Part shown: positions 1-8,585 of the stretch, in pieces | Position numbering within the stretch: position 1 is the first letter of the stretch | How the letters are laid out: each line of letters begins with the position of its first letter | NCBI RefSeq assembly: GCF_900115305.1 | Contig: NZ_FOVW01000005.1 | Span: 62,001 to 126,000, forward strand | Origin: Algoriphagus ornithinivorans | Lineage (GTDB): Bacteria > Bacteroidota > Bacteroidia > Cytophagales > Cyclobacteriaceae | Direction: 5' to 3' | Length of the DNA: 64,000 nucleotides | The notes under the pieces: generated by a model | The model's input: the letters and a program-made list of their open reading frames with translations, nothing else | Database searches by the model: none | Told to the model about the DNA's origin: nothing | Made by a program: the position numbers and the translations under genes

Positions 1-20
1 TTCCAATATGTAAAAATAAG

Positions 21-42
21 AGGCGAGGAATAATCCTCGCCT
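21..42. terminator. Bidirectional-looking Rho-independent terminator
   Basis: Eight-base perfect stem AGGCGAGG/CCTCGCCT with a six-base loop. It is followed by TTTTTT on the + strand and by an AT-rich tract on the - strand. It lies just past the stop of the leftward PLP enzyme gene, and could also end a rightward gene outside the window. Confidence 0.75.
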
Positions 43-54
43 TTTTTCTTAAAC

Positions 55-1272
55 CTATTCTAGAGCCTGGCTGACGTCGGCGATCAAGTCTTCATAATGC
101 TCCACTCCTATGGAAAGGCGAACCAACTTTTCTGATATTCCCAACATTTTTCGGTCTGCATCACTTACATCCGAATGAGTCATAGTAGCCGGATGCTGTG
201 CTAATGACTCCGTGCTCCCTAAGGAAACTGCCAATTTGAATAACTTGAGATTATCCAGAAAACCAAAAGCTTCTCTTTCTCCACCCTTAATATCAAATGA
301 AACCATCGCACCAGCACAGCTAAGCTGTTTTTTAAAGATCTCGTATTGTGGGTCTCCTTCTTGTAAATGCCCAAGAAAATATACTTTTTCCACTTTTGGA
401 TGAGCTTTCAAAAAATCTGCAACATTCCGGGCATTTTCAGCCTGCTGAGTCATCCGAACCTTTAGAGTTTCCAAACTTCTCATCAATAACCAACCTGTCC
501 AAGGTCCGGCCATATTTCCCAAAAATGTCCGAAGGGTTCTGACTCTTTTCATCAACTTGGCATTTCCCAATACCGCTCCGGCTATCAGATCAGAGTGCCC
601 ACCGATATATTTGGTAGCGGAATAAACAACCAAATCCGCTCCGTGCTGTAGTGGGTGTTGCCATAATGGTCCCATATAAGTATTATCCACTACAAGCTGG
701 GCGAGGGATTCTTTGTCTCCTAATTGCTTTGCTACTTTGCTGCAGAGCTCCAAGTCAAATAGAGAGTTGGTAGGATTGGCGGGAGATTCTACATATACCA
801 TTTTGACTTGATGCCCTTTTGCTTTCGCCAAAAGTTCATCTTCTGTCTCATTCTCCGTAAATCCGATTCCTTTGATCCCATATTCTGGTAAAACTTTGTT
901 GATAAAGTGATCTGTTCCGCCATAAACAGGCATACTGTAAAGCAGGGCATCTCCCGGCCTCAGGAATTCAAGAAAAACAGTAGATATAGCAGACATGCCG
1001 CTCTCAAAAACGCAACACTCCTCTGCTTGATCCCAAAGAGATAGCCTTTCTTCCAAAATCTGTAAATCCGGATTATTAAGGCGAGAGTAAATCAAACCAG
1101 GTTGCTCGCCTACGTTTCTTTCCCGCTTGCCATAAGCAAGCTCAAAAAACTCTTTTCCCTCTTGGGCGCTTTTGAATACGAAGGTGGACGTCTGAAAAAT
1201 TGGGCATTTGACTGCTCCCTCAGACCATTCCGGCTTGTATCCATAGGACATCATTAAACTTTCTGGGTGCAT
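55..1272 (-). CDS. Cystathionine gamma-synthase family PLP enzyme (trans-sulfuration)
   Basis: A 405-residue Cys/Met-metabolism PLP-dependent enzyme. Enzymes of this family make or break C-S bonds in cystathionine, homocysteine or methionine in the cytoplasm. The PLP lysine is visible in SATKYIGGHSD (K221), preceded by VVDNTYMGPLW, where the family has its PLP-contacting Asp. SRLNNPD (about residue 63) is the subunit-contact loop that binds the cofactor phosphate. Length is full for the family. The ATG at 1272 gives the expected N-terminus. Sequence alone does not separate cystathionine gamma-synthase, gamma-lyase and methionine gamma-lyase. An inverted repeat (1277-1301) lies five bases upstream of the start. 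The gene stands alone, divergent from nothing and ended by the hairpin at 21-42. Confidence 0.88.
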   Translation of the reverse strand: MHPESLMMSYGYKPEWSEGAVKCPIFQTSTFVFKSAQEGKEFFELAYGKRERNVGEQPGLIYSRLNNPDLQILEERLSLWDQAEECCVFESGMSAISTVFLEFLRPGDALLYSMPVYGGTDHFINKVLPEYGIKGIGFTENETEDELLAKAKGHQVKMVYVESPANPTNSLFDLELCSKVAKQLGDKESLAQLVVDNTYMGPLWQHPLQHGADLVVYSATKYIGGHSDLIAGAVLGNAKLMKRVRTLRTFLGNMAGPWTGWLLMRSLETLKVRMTQQAENARNVADFLKAHPKVEKVYFLGHLQEGDPQYEIFKKQLSCAGAMVSFDIKGGEREAFGFLDNLKLFKLAVSLGSTESLAQHPATMTHSDVSDADRKMLGISEKLVRLSIGVEHYEDLIADVSQALE

Positions 1273-1276
1273 GGGT

Positions 1277-1301
1277 ATTTGGGTTTATATTTTACCCAAA
1301 T
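1277..1301. promoter_or_regulatory. Inverted repeat directly before the PLP enzyme start
   Basis: ATTTGGGT and ACCCAAAT form perfect 8-base arms around a 9-base AT-rich spacer. The arms end five bases before the ATG at 1272. It could be an operator or a 5'-leader hairpin that covers the ribosome binding region. No regulator is encoded nearby and the role is inferred from position alone. Confidence 0.4.
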
Positions 1302-1486
1302 CACCATAAAAGTTTTTACTTTTTCAATTCCTAATTCCTTATTTTATTTTGTGTCAAAAGTTCATTCAGTCCTATATTCTGAATTTTTTGAAATAAATTA
1401 GATATTATTCTTTATTGGCAGAATATTATTTGGAATTCTTAATCAATGAAGCGCTTCTCCTTTAACTAATTAGGAATTGGATAAAT

Positions 1487-4303
1487 TTAACGAATCCAGA
1501 TTTTCTTACTGATCAATCTATCCTTATTCGAAAGTCTAAAAATCAATAAGCCTTTTGGCAAGTCTGTTAATCTTATACTTTTTAAACCCGGGGAAACAGG
1601 TGTGGAAAAAACTACCTGACCTCGCTGATTGGAAACTTCCACCCAGTTCCATGTATCCAAGAAATCAGATTCTATAAATACGTCCCCTTCACTTGGATTG
1701 GGATAGATTTTTAAAGTACTGTCTCCGCTGTTTGGTTCCAAGGCTGTGATCAAACTTACCTGAACGCCCAATTTAATTGTCTCGCTAAAATTACAGGAAT
1801 TCTGTGCTCTTACCTGAATTTCAAAATTACCTTCACTTTCCCATCTAACTCGAATTGTCCCAGTTCCTTGACCCTCAAGGATTCTTCCACCTGCACTTAA
1901 TGACCATTGATAATTATGACCCTCATTGACCGCTACTGAATAGGTTTGTTCTCCTGGAGGCACTAGGTTCTCTCCTGAAATTTGGTCCGGAGCAGTAGGT
2001 AATGCATTGATTTGAATGGGAAGAGTGATTGTTTCCCTTTGACCGCAAGCATTTTCTGGGGTAGCTTTCAAACTTCCAAGTCCAGGGTTTATCCATTTAA
2101 CTAGAACCGTCGAGGTACCCTGCCCGCTGAGTATTTCTCCGCCATTGGCTTCCCAAGTGTAGCTGATACCTTGCAGATTTGGAAGCTGATAAGACTCCTC
2201 GTTCGTCTCACAAACAGTCCCATTTCCATCAATTTTCAGGTTAGCTGGAGGTAATTGAGATACATTGACCTCCAGAAAAGAGGTTTCTCCTGCTCCGCAA
2301 AAATTGCTTCTACTTACGAAGATGGCTTTTCTTCCCGGGTCTGTCCATTCGACTTCAACCGTATTGGTTCCTTGCCCGTTGATGATTTGCCCTCCATCAA
2401 CTCTCCATACCAATTGAGTTCCGGCTATTTGGCTGTCTGTAATTCGATAAGTCTGGCTTTCTAGGCAGGTCTGCGAAGCACCCGATATATTACTCAATGC
2501 TCCGGTAGGAGGAACGCAATTGTAAGTAAGGATACTCCCATCATCCCCGGCTGCATAAGCTATCAAAGGAGTTCCTGCACTGATGGCATTCAGATTTCTA
2601 CTAGTTCCTGTCTCGATTTTTGTCCAGGATTCTCCTCCATCCTTGGTTACTAGCGCCAATCCATTCTTGCCGGAAATAAAACCAAATCGGTTATCAATAA
2701 AATCAACTGAAAGTAAATCTTCCTTTGTTACACTTTCAATAATCCTCCAAGTTTTGGATTTATCATCAGTTTTTAATATTAGCCCTTCATCTCCGACGAT
2801 TACCGCTTCAAATTCGCTCAACTTAGCTAAACCGTTAAGGTTGTTATTAGTAAGATTATCAAGTTTCTGCCAGCTATTTCCACCCTCCGAATAAAAGATA
2901 TTTCCACCTTCTCCAATTGCAAAACCAGTTATGAAATCAAAGAACATCACATCTTTTAAATTCACATTTGTATTTGTCTGGATTGCAGATAATTCCCAAT
3001 TGTTACCAGAATCAAATGACCTAGTAATAAAGCCATTAGTCCCTGCCAAATAAAGAACTGAAGGTGCAAAAAGATAAAAGCCATCTACTCGTTGGGTAGT
3101 GTTAATACTAAATTCTCCCCACGCTGAGCCTGAGTTACTAGTTCGATAAATCTTACCCCCAGGACCTGATATATAGCCAAAAGCGGTATTCCAAAAATCA
3201 ATTGCACTGATGGTAAATTGTTCTGGTATCGGTCTTGAAACAAAGGTTCTGCCTGAAGTAGAGCTAACCAAAAACTCTCCTCTTTCACCAGCCACAAATC
3301 CAACCCTGTCAGTTTTGAAATCTACGGAGGTGAAGTTATTTCTATATCCTGCCAACCTTTGGGTATATGTGCTTCCGGCATTGGCGGAAGAAATCAAGTA
3401 CCCATCTTGACCGGACGCAAAAACCGTATTGGAACCAGGGATAAATGATAATCCTAAAATATTTCTGGTGTTGGTTACACCCAAATTAGCTCGCGCAAAA
3501 CTCGACCCCGAATTCGCAGATCTGACCGAAGTAGCATTTTCACCGACAGCAACAATAATTCTGACATCCCTTGGAGCAATTTTCAAATCATTCAATTTGA
3601 CCGTTGTACCGGTATTCAATAGTTGCCAAGTATTACCCCCATCAATTGTTTTGATCATTCTTCCATTGTCTCCAGCTGCATATCCAATTAATGGAGAGGA
3701 GAACCTGACAGCATACAGAGATTCCGTTACGCCGGAATTTAGGCTTGTCCAAGAACCTCCTTTATTAAAACTCCTTAGTATCAAGCCCTCCTGTCCAACA
3801 GCATAAACAGTGTCTCTATTAATAAAATCCACTCCAAAAATATCTTTCGTTTGGCCGGAGGGCTTTTCTTGCCAAGAAGAACCATCATTCGTAGACTCAA
3901 ATATTTTTCCTGATGAGCCTGATATAATCCAATTGTTCTCCCCATTATAGCTGATATCATGGAAATCTGAGGATTGCCCAATGTTTATTTTGGACCAAGA
4001 ATTACCTCCATCTACAGTTTTTAAAATCAAGCCGGAATTACCTATTGCAATACCCAAATTTGAATTTTTAAAAACCAGATCTACAACTCTGCCATCGAAT
4101 TGATAGGGTAATTCTTCCCAAGTTTGGCCTGCATTGCTTGTTTTGATCAATAACCTTTCCCCTCCAGCATAGGCTACGCTATCATTCACCCAAAAAATAG
4201 CTTCCAAGTCCAAACCCCAACTTTGCAATCTAGTCCAGGTCTGGGCCTGTGCACAGTGGTACGAAAAGAAAAAAGTAAGGAGTAAGAAAGAGATTTTTTT
4301 CAT
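1487..4303 (-). CDS. Secreted YCF48-repeat/PKD-like protein with type IX sorting domain
   Basis: 938 residues. A Sec signal peptide (MKKISFLLLTFFFSYHCAQA) is followed by about fourteen repeats of the YCF48/BNR type (recurring GG-S-W or SG-TW turns such as TVDGGNSWSKI and TKDGGESWTKI) to about residue 600, predicted to form one or two beta-propellers. Next come about three PKD/Ig-like modules with the recurrent pattern 'GQGT-TV-V-W' (residues about 610-860). The last 75 residues (IYPNPSEGDVFIESDF to the C-terminal KKIWIR) match a type A sorting domain of the type IX secretion system. The protein is therefore predicted to be exported and attached to or released from the cell surface. The ligand is unknown. 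A good Bacteroidota promoter lies at 4325-4354. Confidence 0.88.
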   Translation of the reverse strand: MKKISFLLLTFFFSYHCAQAQTWTRLQSWGLDLEAIFWVNDSVAYAGGERLLIKTSNAGQTWEELPYQFDGRVVDLVFKNSNLGIAIGNSGLILKTVDGGNSWSKINIGQSSDFHDISYNGENNWIISGSSGKIFESTNDGSSWQEKPSGQTKDIFGVDFINRDTVYAVGQEGLILRSFNKGGSWTSLNSGVTESLYAVRFSSPLIGYAAGDNGRMIKTIDGGNTWQLLNTGTTVKLNDLKIAPRDVRIIVAVGENATSVRSANSGSSFARANLGVTNTRNILGLSFIPGSNTVFASGQDGYLISSANAGSTYTQRLAGYRNNFTSVDFKTDRVGFVAGERGEFLVSSTSGRTFVSRPIPEQFTISAIDFWNTAFGYISGPGGKIYRTSNSGSAWGEFSINTTQRVDGFYLFAPSVLYLAGTNGFITRSFDSGNNWELSAIQTNTNVNLKDVMFFDFITGFAIGEGGNIFYSEGGNSWQKLDNLTNNNLNGLAKLSEFEAVIVGDEGLILKTDDKSKTWRIIESVTKEDLLSVDFIDNRFGFISGKNGLALVTKDGGESWTKIETGTSRNLNAISAGTPLIAYAAGDDGSILTYNCVPPTGALSNISGASQTCLESQTYRITDSQIAGTQLVWRVDGGQIINGQGTNTVEVEWTDPGRKAIFVSRSNFCGAGETSFLEVNVSQLPPANLKIDGNGTVCETNEESYQLPNLQGISYTWEANGGEILSGQGTSTVLVKWINPGLGSLKATPENACGQRETITLPIQINALPTAPDQISGENLVPPGEQTYSVAVNEGHNYQWSLSAGGRILEGQGTGTIRVRWESEGNFEIQVRAQNSCNFSETIKLGVQVSLITALEPNSGDSTLKIYPNPSEGDVFIESDFLDTWNWVEVSNQRGQVVFSTPVSPGLKSIRLTDLPKGLLIFRLSNKDRLISKKIWIR

Positions 4304-4324
4304 GAAGCTGAAAATGTACTAAAA

Positions 4325-4354
4325 CAAAAATAAGTCATTTACGCTCATGTCAAA
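4325..4354 (-). promoter_or_regulatory. Bacteroidota-type promoter for the 938-aa surface protein
   Basis: Read on the - strand, TTTG is followed after 18 bases by TATTTTTG, matching the -33/-7 consensus TTG-N17-23-TAnnTTTG. Transcription would begin about 15 bases before the ATG at 4303. Confidence 0.6.
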
Positions 4355-4456
4355 GCAGTTTAGTAGAAAGCCTTAAATCCAAACCAAAAAAAACCAATTT
4401 TACTGGCCTGTGTTTGATCAAGGTTGGGTATTTTTAATAATACAAATTCGCATAAG

Positions 4457-5107
4457 ATGAAAAAGCAAGTCATATTCTCTCTTTTCCCAGTACTGGTAGC
4501 ATGTGGATCAGGTGAAAGAGTTTCTAAAGAAGTTTTTGAAGAAGTAAACCAAGCCATGGAGGTGAAAAAGCTGAATGAAGCTGAAATTATTGAAGCAGCC
4601 ATGATTTGGGGAGACTCAATTAGCCAAGAGGCTCAAAACCAACTTATTTCAAATCTCCAAAACGCAATCTCTGAAAAAGGGGTGGCAGGTGCTATCGAGT
4701 TTTGCAATGTAAATGCCCTCCCAATTTTACAAGAGGTGGCGGATAAATACGATGTTAAAATAAAGCGAGTATCCAATCAGTACCGTAACCCCAAAGATCA
4801 ACCGGATGAGATGGAAAAAAGGATTTTAGAAACCTATGAGTATGGTATGGAGAATAAAATTGAACCATCTCCCAATATTCAAAAAATTGAAAATGGGGAG
4901 GTCTATCTCTACAGTAAATCTATCATCATACCAGGAGGACTTTGTCTCAATTGCCATGGCGAACCCGGTAAGGACATAAACGATGAAACATTAAAGAAGC
5001 TAAATGAGCTTTATCCACAAGATCAGGCAAAAGGTCATCAGATCGGTGACCTGAGAGGAATGTGGTCCATTAAAATCCCCAAAAAGGAGGTTGTTAAAAG
5101 GATGTAA
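4457..5107 (+). CDS. DUF3365 (Tll0287-like) haem-binding lipoprotein
   Basis: 216 residues from the ATG at 4457. A start 11 codons earlier would place a non-hydrophobic extension before the signal. The N-terminus MKKQVIFSLFPVLVAC has a lipobox with Cys16, so the protein is a predicted lipoprotein. The C-terminal half carries LCLNCHGEPG, a CxxCH c-type haem attachment site, and the layout fits the DUF3365/Tll0287-like sensor domain. It probably acts in the periplasm in redox or small-ligand sensing. It is divergent from the 938-aa gene and 60 bases before the FGE-like gene. The function in this organism is unknown. Confidence 0.8.
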   Translation: MKKQVIFSLFPVLVACGSGERVSKEVFEEVNQAMEVKKLNEAEIIEAAMIWGDSISQEAQNQLISNLQNAISEKGVAGAIEFCNVNALPILQEVADKYDVKIKRVSNQYRNPKDQPDEMEKRILETYEYGMENKIEPSPNIQKIENGEVYLYSKSIIIPGGLCLNCHGEPGKDINDETLKKLNELYPQDQAKGHQIGDLRGMWSIKIPKKEVVKRM

Positions 5108-5167
5108 TCAATCCAAGAAATTTTATTTTTTATTTGGGGACTTTCCCCTAATTTGATTGACTCATTC

Positions 5168-6154
5168 ATGATTCAGTCAAAATTTATGCTTTTCCGATAT
5201 CGAATTCTTTTGCTTTTTATTGTGGCCCTTTTTACAGCATGGATCCTGAAAAATCGTGTACTGTTTGAAGCTTATACTCAAGTCATTCCCGGAACTCAGG
5301 TAAAGTTTACCATGGTTCCGATTCCGGGGGGAAGCTTTTTGATGGGTTCGGCTAATAAAAAATATTCGGATGAAACTCCCGCTCATCGGGTCGAGATAGA
5401 ACCTTTTTGGATGGGCACACATGAGGTCACCTGGGATGCTTTTGAGCTTTTTTTAGATAAAAATTATGAAACAGCCATTTCAGAGGGTCCAATTGGGCAA
5501 GTTGTAGACGGCCTTAGCCGTCCAAGCCTTCCTTATCTGGATATGACATTCGGAATGGGAAAAGAAGGAAAGCCGGCGATTGGAATGACTCAATACGGAG
5601 CCATTCAATATTGTCATTGGCTATATTTGAAAACAGGCATTTTTTACCGGCTCCCGACAGAAGCAGAGTGGGAATACGCTGCAAAAGCAGGAACTGAGTC
5701 AACCTATTTTTTTGGAGAGGATGCTGATAAGCTCTCCGAATACGCCTGGATAGGAGAAAATTCCAATGAAAGCACTCAAAAAGTTGGCTCAAAAAAAGCA
5801 AACCCTTGGGGGCTTTTTGATATCTATGGAAATGTCATGGAATGGACCTCCGACCAATATGAAGCAGACTTTTATGAGAGGTCGCCGGAAAAGAATCCAC
5901 AAAACCCCTCGATAAAACTCTATCCCAGAGTAGTCAGGGGCGGAAGCTATAAGCACAAGGCGGAAGAAATCAGTAGCGCCAGACGATTCCAAAGTGAACC
6001 AAAGTGGAAGCAATTGGATCCGCAAATACCAAAAAGTCAATGGTGGTTCCCTGAAGCACCATTCCTGGGAATGAGACTTGTCAGACCTCTCAATCCTCCA
6101 AGTCCAGAAGAAATCAAAGCCTATTATACCAAGGCTCCAATAGATGATTATTAA
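5168..6154 (+). CDS. Membrane-anchored FGE/SUMF1-domain protein lacking the catalytic cysteines
   Basis: 328 residues from the ATG at 5168; a TTG at 5153 is also in frame, and an ATG at 5186 is possible. A transmembrane anchor (YRILLLFIVALFTAWIL) is followed by a complete formylglycine-generating-enzyme fold: PGGSFLMGS, EVTWDAFELFL, RLPTEAEWEYAAKAG, YGNVMEWTSD and RVVRGGSY...SARR. In true formylglycine-generating enzymes two cysteines follow the RGGSW motif. Here the segment reads GGSYKHKAEEISSARR with no cysteine, so sulfatase maturation is unlikely. Family members with other jobs include EgtB/PvdO-type enzymes and the structural gliding proteins GldJ and GldK. It probably faces the periplasm. 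The next gene begins 19 bases after the stop, which suggests one transcript with the two Tat-exported enzymes. Confidence 0.82.
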   Translation: MIQSKFMLFRYRILLLFIVALFTAWILKNRVLFEAYTQVIPGTQVKFTMVPIPGGSFLMGSANKKYSDETPAHRVEIEPFWMGTHEVTWDAFELFLDKNYETAISEGPIGQVVDGLSRPSLPYLDMTFGMGKEGKPAIGMTQYGAIQYCHWLYLKTGIFYRLPTEAEWEYAAKAGTESTYFFGEDADKLSEYAWIGENSNESTQKVGSKKANPWGLFDIYGNVMEWTSDQYEADFYERSPEKNPQNPSIKLYPRVVRGGSYKHKAEEISSARRFQSEPKWKQLDPQIPKSQWWFPEAPFLGMRLVRPLNPPSPEEIKAYYTKAPIDDY

Positions 6155-6173
6155 ACCTAAAAATAACCTGCTT

Positions 6174-7487
6174 ATGAAACCTGAACATTCACGCCGGAAT
6201 TTTATGAAAACTTCGGCAATCATTACAGGAGGAATATTAACATCCCCCTTCGTTTTGCCCAAAGCCTATGCTGCGCCTGACAATCACCTCAAGCTAGCCC
6301 TGATTGGCTGCGGCGGTAGAGGCACCGGGGCTGTATTTCAGGCATTTGAAACCGGCCATCCAATCAAACTGGTTGCTATGGCTGATGCCTTTCGGGATAG
6401 GCTAGATGGAAGCTTGAAACCAATTTTGGATAAATATGGAGCAGAAAAAGTAGATGTCCCGGAGGAAAGGAAGTTTGTGGGCTTCGATGCATATAAACAA
6501 GCCATTGCTGAAGCAGATGTAGTGATTTTAGCAACACCTCCAGGTTTTAGGCCATCGCACTTTGAAGAAGCAGTAAATCAAGGAAAGCAGATTTTCATGG
6601 AAAAGCCGGTAGCAACAGATGCTGCGGGAATCAGAAGAGTTTTGGCTGCGGCTGAAATAGCAAAGGCTAAGAAATTAAATGTGGTAGTTGGACTTCAAAG
6701 ACACTATCAAAGTAATTATAGAGAAACCATTCAACGAATTCACGACGGTGCGATAGGGGATATTACCGGAGGTCAGGTTTACTGGAATGATGGAGGAGTC
6801 TGGGTAAGAGAGCGGCAGCCAGGACAGACTGAAATGGAATATCAAATGAGGAACTGGTATTATTTCAACTGGCTCTGCGGGGACCACATTACTGAACAGC
6901 ACGTCCATAATATCGACGTGGCAAATTGGGTAAAACAAGGGTATCCCGTGAAGGCTGAAGGTACAGGAGGCAGGCTTGTCAGAACAGGAAAAGAGCATGG
7001 GGAAATTTTCGATCATCATGTAGTCACTTTTACTTATGCTGATGGTTCGGTAATTCACAGTGAATGCAGGCATTTCCCCGGCGCCGCGAACAGAGTAGAT
7101 GAATCTTTTCAGGGAACTAAAGGAAAAGCCTATTTAAGCGCTGGAAATCATGGTAACCTATCCGATTGGAAAGGAAATGCTATCTATTCTCATAATAGGG
7201 AAAACAATGTCAATCCCTATCAGCAAGAACATAATGAACTTTGGGATGCACTTTTCAAAGGTGAATACAAATTTGCCGATGCCGAGAATGCTGCCAAAAG
7301 TACCATGACCTCTATTATGGGTAGGTACGCTACATATTCAGGAAAAGTATTGACTTGGGAAGAAGCCTTAAATGGCAAAGTGGACCTTTTCCCTGAAAAA
7401 TTAGCTTGGGATGCATCGCCTAAAGTATTGCCAAATGAAGATGGCTACTATCCTCATGCTATTCCAGGAAAAACCCAGGTGATTTAA
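6174..7487 (+). CDS. Tat-exported Gfo/Idh/MocA family oxidoreductase
   Basis: 437 residues from the ATG at 6174; an ATG at 6144 overlapping the previous gene is possible but lengthens the pre-signal tail. The N-terminus has a twin-arginine signal (SRRNFMKTSAIITGG, then an SPFVLPKAYA cleavage region). The Rossmann motif GCGGRGTGA follows, then EKPVA of the family's dinucleotide-binding domain, and the C-terminal alpha/beta substrate domain. These enzymes oxidise or reduce sugars and polyols with tightly bound NAD(P). Tat export with bound cofactor is known for several members, including glucose-fructose oxidoreductase. The substrate is not readable from sequence. The gene sits between the FGE-like gene and a Tat-exported isomerase, which supports a periplasmic sugar role. 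Confidence 0.88.
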   Translation: MKPEHSRRNFMKTSAIITGGILTSPFVLPKAYAAPDNHLKLALIGCGGRGTGAVFQAFETGHPIKLVAMADAFRDRLDGSLKPILDKYGAEKVDVPEERKFVGFDAYKQAIAEADVVILATPPGFRPSHFEEAVNQGKQIFMEKPVATDAAGIRRVLAAAEIAKAKKLNVVVGLQRHYQSNYRETIQRIHDGAIGDITGGQVYWNDGGVWVRERQPGQTEMEYQMRNWYYFNWLCGDHITEQHVHNIDVANWVKQGYPVKAEGTGGRLVRTGKEHGEIFDHHVVTFTYADGSVIHSECRHFPGAANRVDESFQGTKGKAYLSAGNHGNLSDWKGNAIYSHNRENNVNPYQQEHNELWDALFKGEYKFADAENAAKSTMTSIMGRYATYSGKVLTWEEALNGKVDLFPEKLAWDASPKVLPNEDGYYPHAIPGKTQVI

Positions 7488-7570
7488 TTCAAAAAAATTA
7501 TCAGGTAATAAAAACCCTTGATTGGGGAAACATTTTCATACTTGACATAAAAAATTGATCTACACATGAA

Positions 7571-7639
7571 ATGCCCATAAGGAAAAATCTCACACAGGGG
7601 GATGATTATCCTGGGCATTCCTCCCGATAGTTATCGGGA
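7571..7639. repeat. Structured intergenic segment with nested palindromes
   Basis: ATGCCCA (7571-7577) pairs with TGGGCAT (7612-7618). Close behind is the perfect palindrome TCCCGATA-GT-TATCGGGA (7622-7639). The segment fills the gap between the oxidoreductase and isomerase genes. It could be a REP-type interspersed element or an intercistronic hairpin that alters expression of the downstream gene. No U-tract follows, so it is not a clear terminator. Confidence 0.5.
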
Positions 7640-7667
7640 TGACCTCTAAAAAACAAATTATAAACAG

Positions 7668-8579
7668 ATGAAAAGACGAGGATTTATAAAAAAGCTGGGT
7701 TTAGGAGGAACAGTCATGAGTGTTTCGGGGGCATTAACCTTTCCAGCTTACTCCAAGAGACTTGAAGAAGAGCCTTTCAAAATGGATTTTGCCCCGCATT
7801 TTGGGATGTTTAAGAATTCAGCCCCTGGAGGTTTAGCCGATGAACTGAAGTTTATGGCGGATCAGGGATTTCGCTCCTTGGAAGACAACGGGATGCTAGG
7901 TCGATCCATTGATGATCAGAACCTAATTGCCAAGACCATGGAGCAATTAAATATGAGAATGGGAGTATTTGTTGTGGATGGTGGAGATAATTGGAAAACA
8001 TCCCTGACGACTGGTAAGCAAGAGTTTCTGGACAACTTTCTGAATACTTGCAAAAAATCCGTTGAGGTTGCAAAAAGAGTCAATGCCAAGTGGATGACTG
8101 TTGTGCCAGGCTTTTATGAAAGACGAATGCCAATCGGAATCCAAACAGCCAATGTAATAGAAGCTTTAAAGCGAGGAGCGGAAATATTCGAACCCCATGG
8201 TTTGACTATGGTTTTGGAGCCCTTAAGTGACACGCCAGAGCTTTTCTTAAGAAATGCAGATCAAACTTATATGATATGTAAAGCGGTGGGCAGTCCTGCT
8301 TGTAAGATACTTTATGATATCTACCACATGCAGCGAAACGAGGGAAACCTTATTGCCACCATGCAAAACACCTGGGATGAGATTGCCTATATTCAAATCG
8401 GAGATAATCCAGGCAGAAAGGAACCAGGAACAGGCGAAATACATTATGGTAATGTTTTTAAATTCATTCATGAAAAAGGATTCGACGGAATTCTAGGAAT
8501 GGAGCACGGCAATGCCATTCCAGGAAAGGAAGGAGAGTTGGCATTGATAGATGCCTATCGAAAAGTAGATGTTCAATAA
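7668..8579 (+). CDS. Tat-exported sugar phosphate isomerase/epimerase-like TIM barrel
   Basis: 303 residues with an N-terminal twin-arginine signal (KRRGFIKKLGLGGTVMSVSGA). The mature part resembles the AP-endonuclease-2/xylose-isomerase-like TIM barrel, closest in feel to hydroxypyruvate isomerases. Candidate metal-binding residues are E219 in MVLEPLS, D254-H257 in YDIYHMQR, and the QIGDNPGRKEPGTGEI segment. Such proteins isomerise or epimerise small sugars or keto-acids, and some act on 3-keto-glycosides. It lies downstream of the Tat-exported oxidoreductase and four codons before the YCF48 lipoprotein, so the three may be co-expressed. The substrate is unknown. Confidence 0.85.
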   Translation: MKRRGFIKKLGLGGTVMSVSGALTFPAYSKRLEEEPFKMDFAPHFGMFKNSAPGGLADELKFMADQGFRSLEDNGMLGRSIDDQNLIAKTMEQLNMRMGVFVVDGGDNWKTSLTTGKQEFLDNFLNTCKKSVEVAKRVNAKWMTVVPGFYERRMPIGIQTANVIEALKRGAEIFEPHGLTMVLEPLSDTPELFLRNADQTYMICKAVGSPACKILYDIYHMQRNEGNLIATMQNTWDEIAYIQIGDNPGRKEPGTGEIHYGNVFKFIHEKGFDGILGMEHGNAIPGKEGELALIDAYRKVDVQ

Positions 8580-8585
8580 ATAAAA

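Noticed and set aside
3429..3806. 125-codon + strand open frame inside the 938-aa gene
   Set aside because: It is antisense to YCF48 repeats with clear protein-level pattern and has no signal, motif or promoter of its own.
5168..6154. Call as sulfatase-activating formylglycine-generating enzyme
   Set aside because: Both catalytic cysteines are missing and no sulfatase gene is near.
5789..6262. 157-codon - strand open frame across the FGE-like and oxidoreductase genes
   Set aside because: It is the mirror of two well-recognised genes, and its protein is rich in Phe/Trp without a domain.
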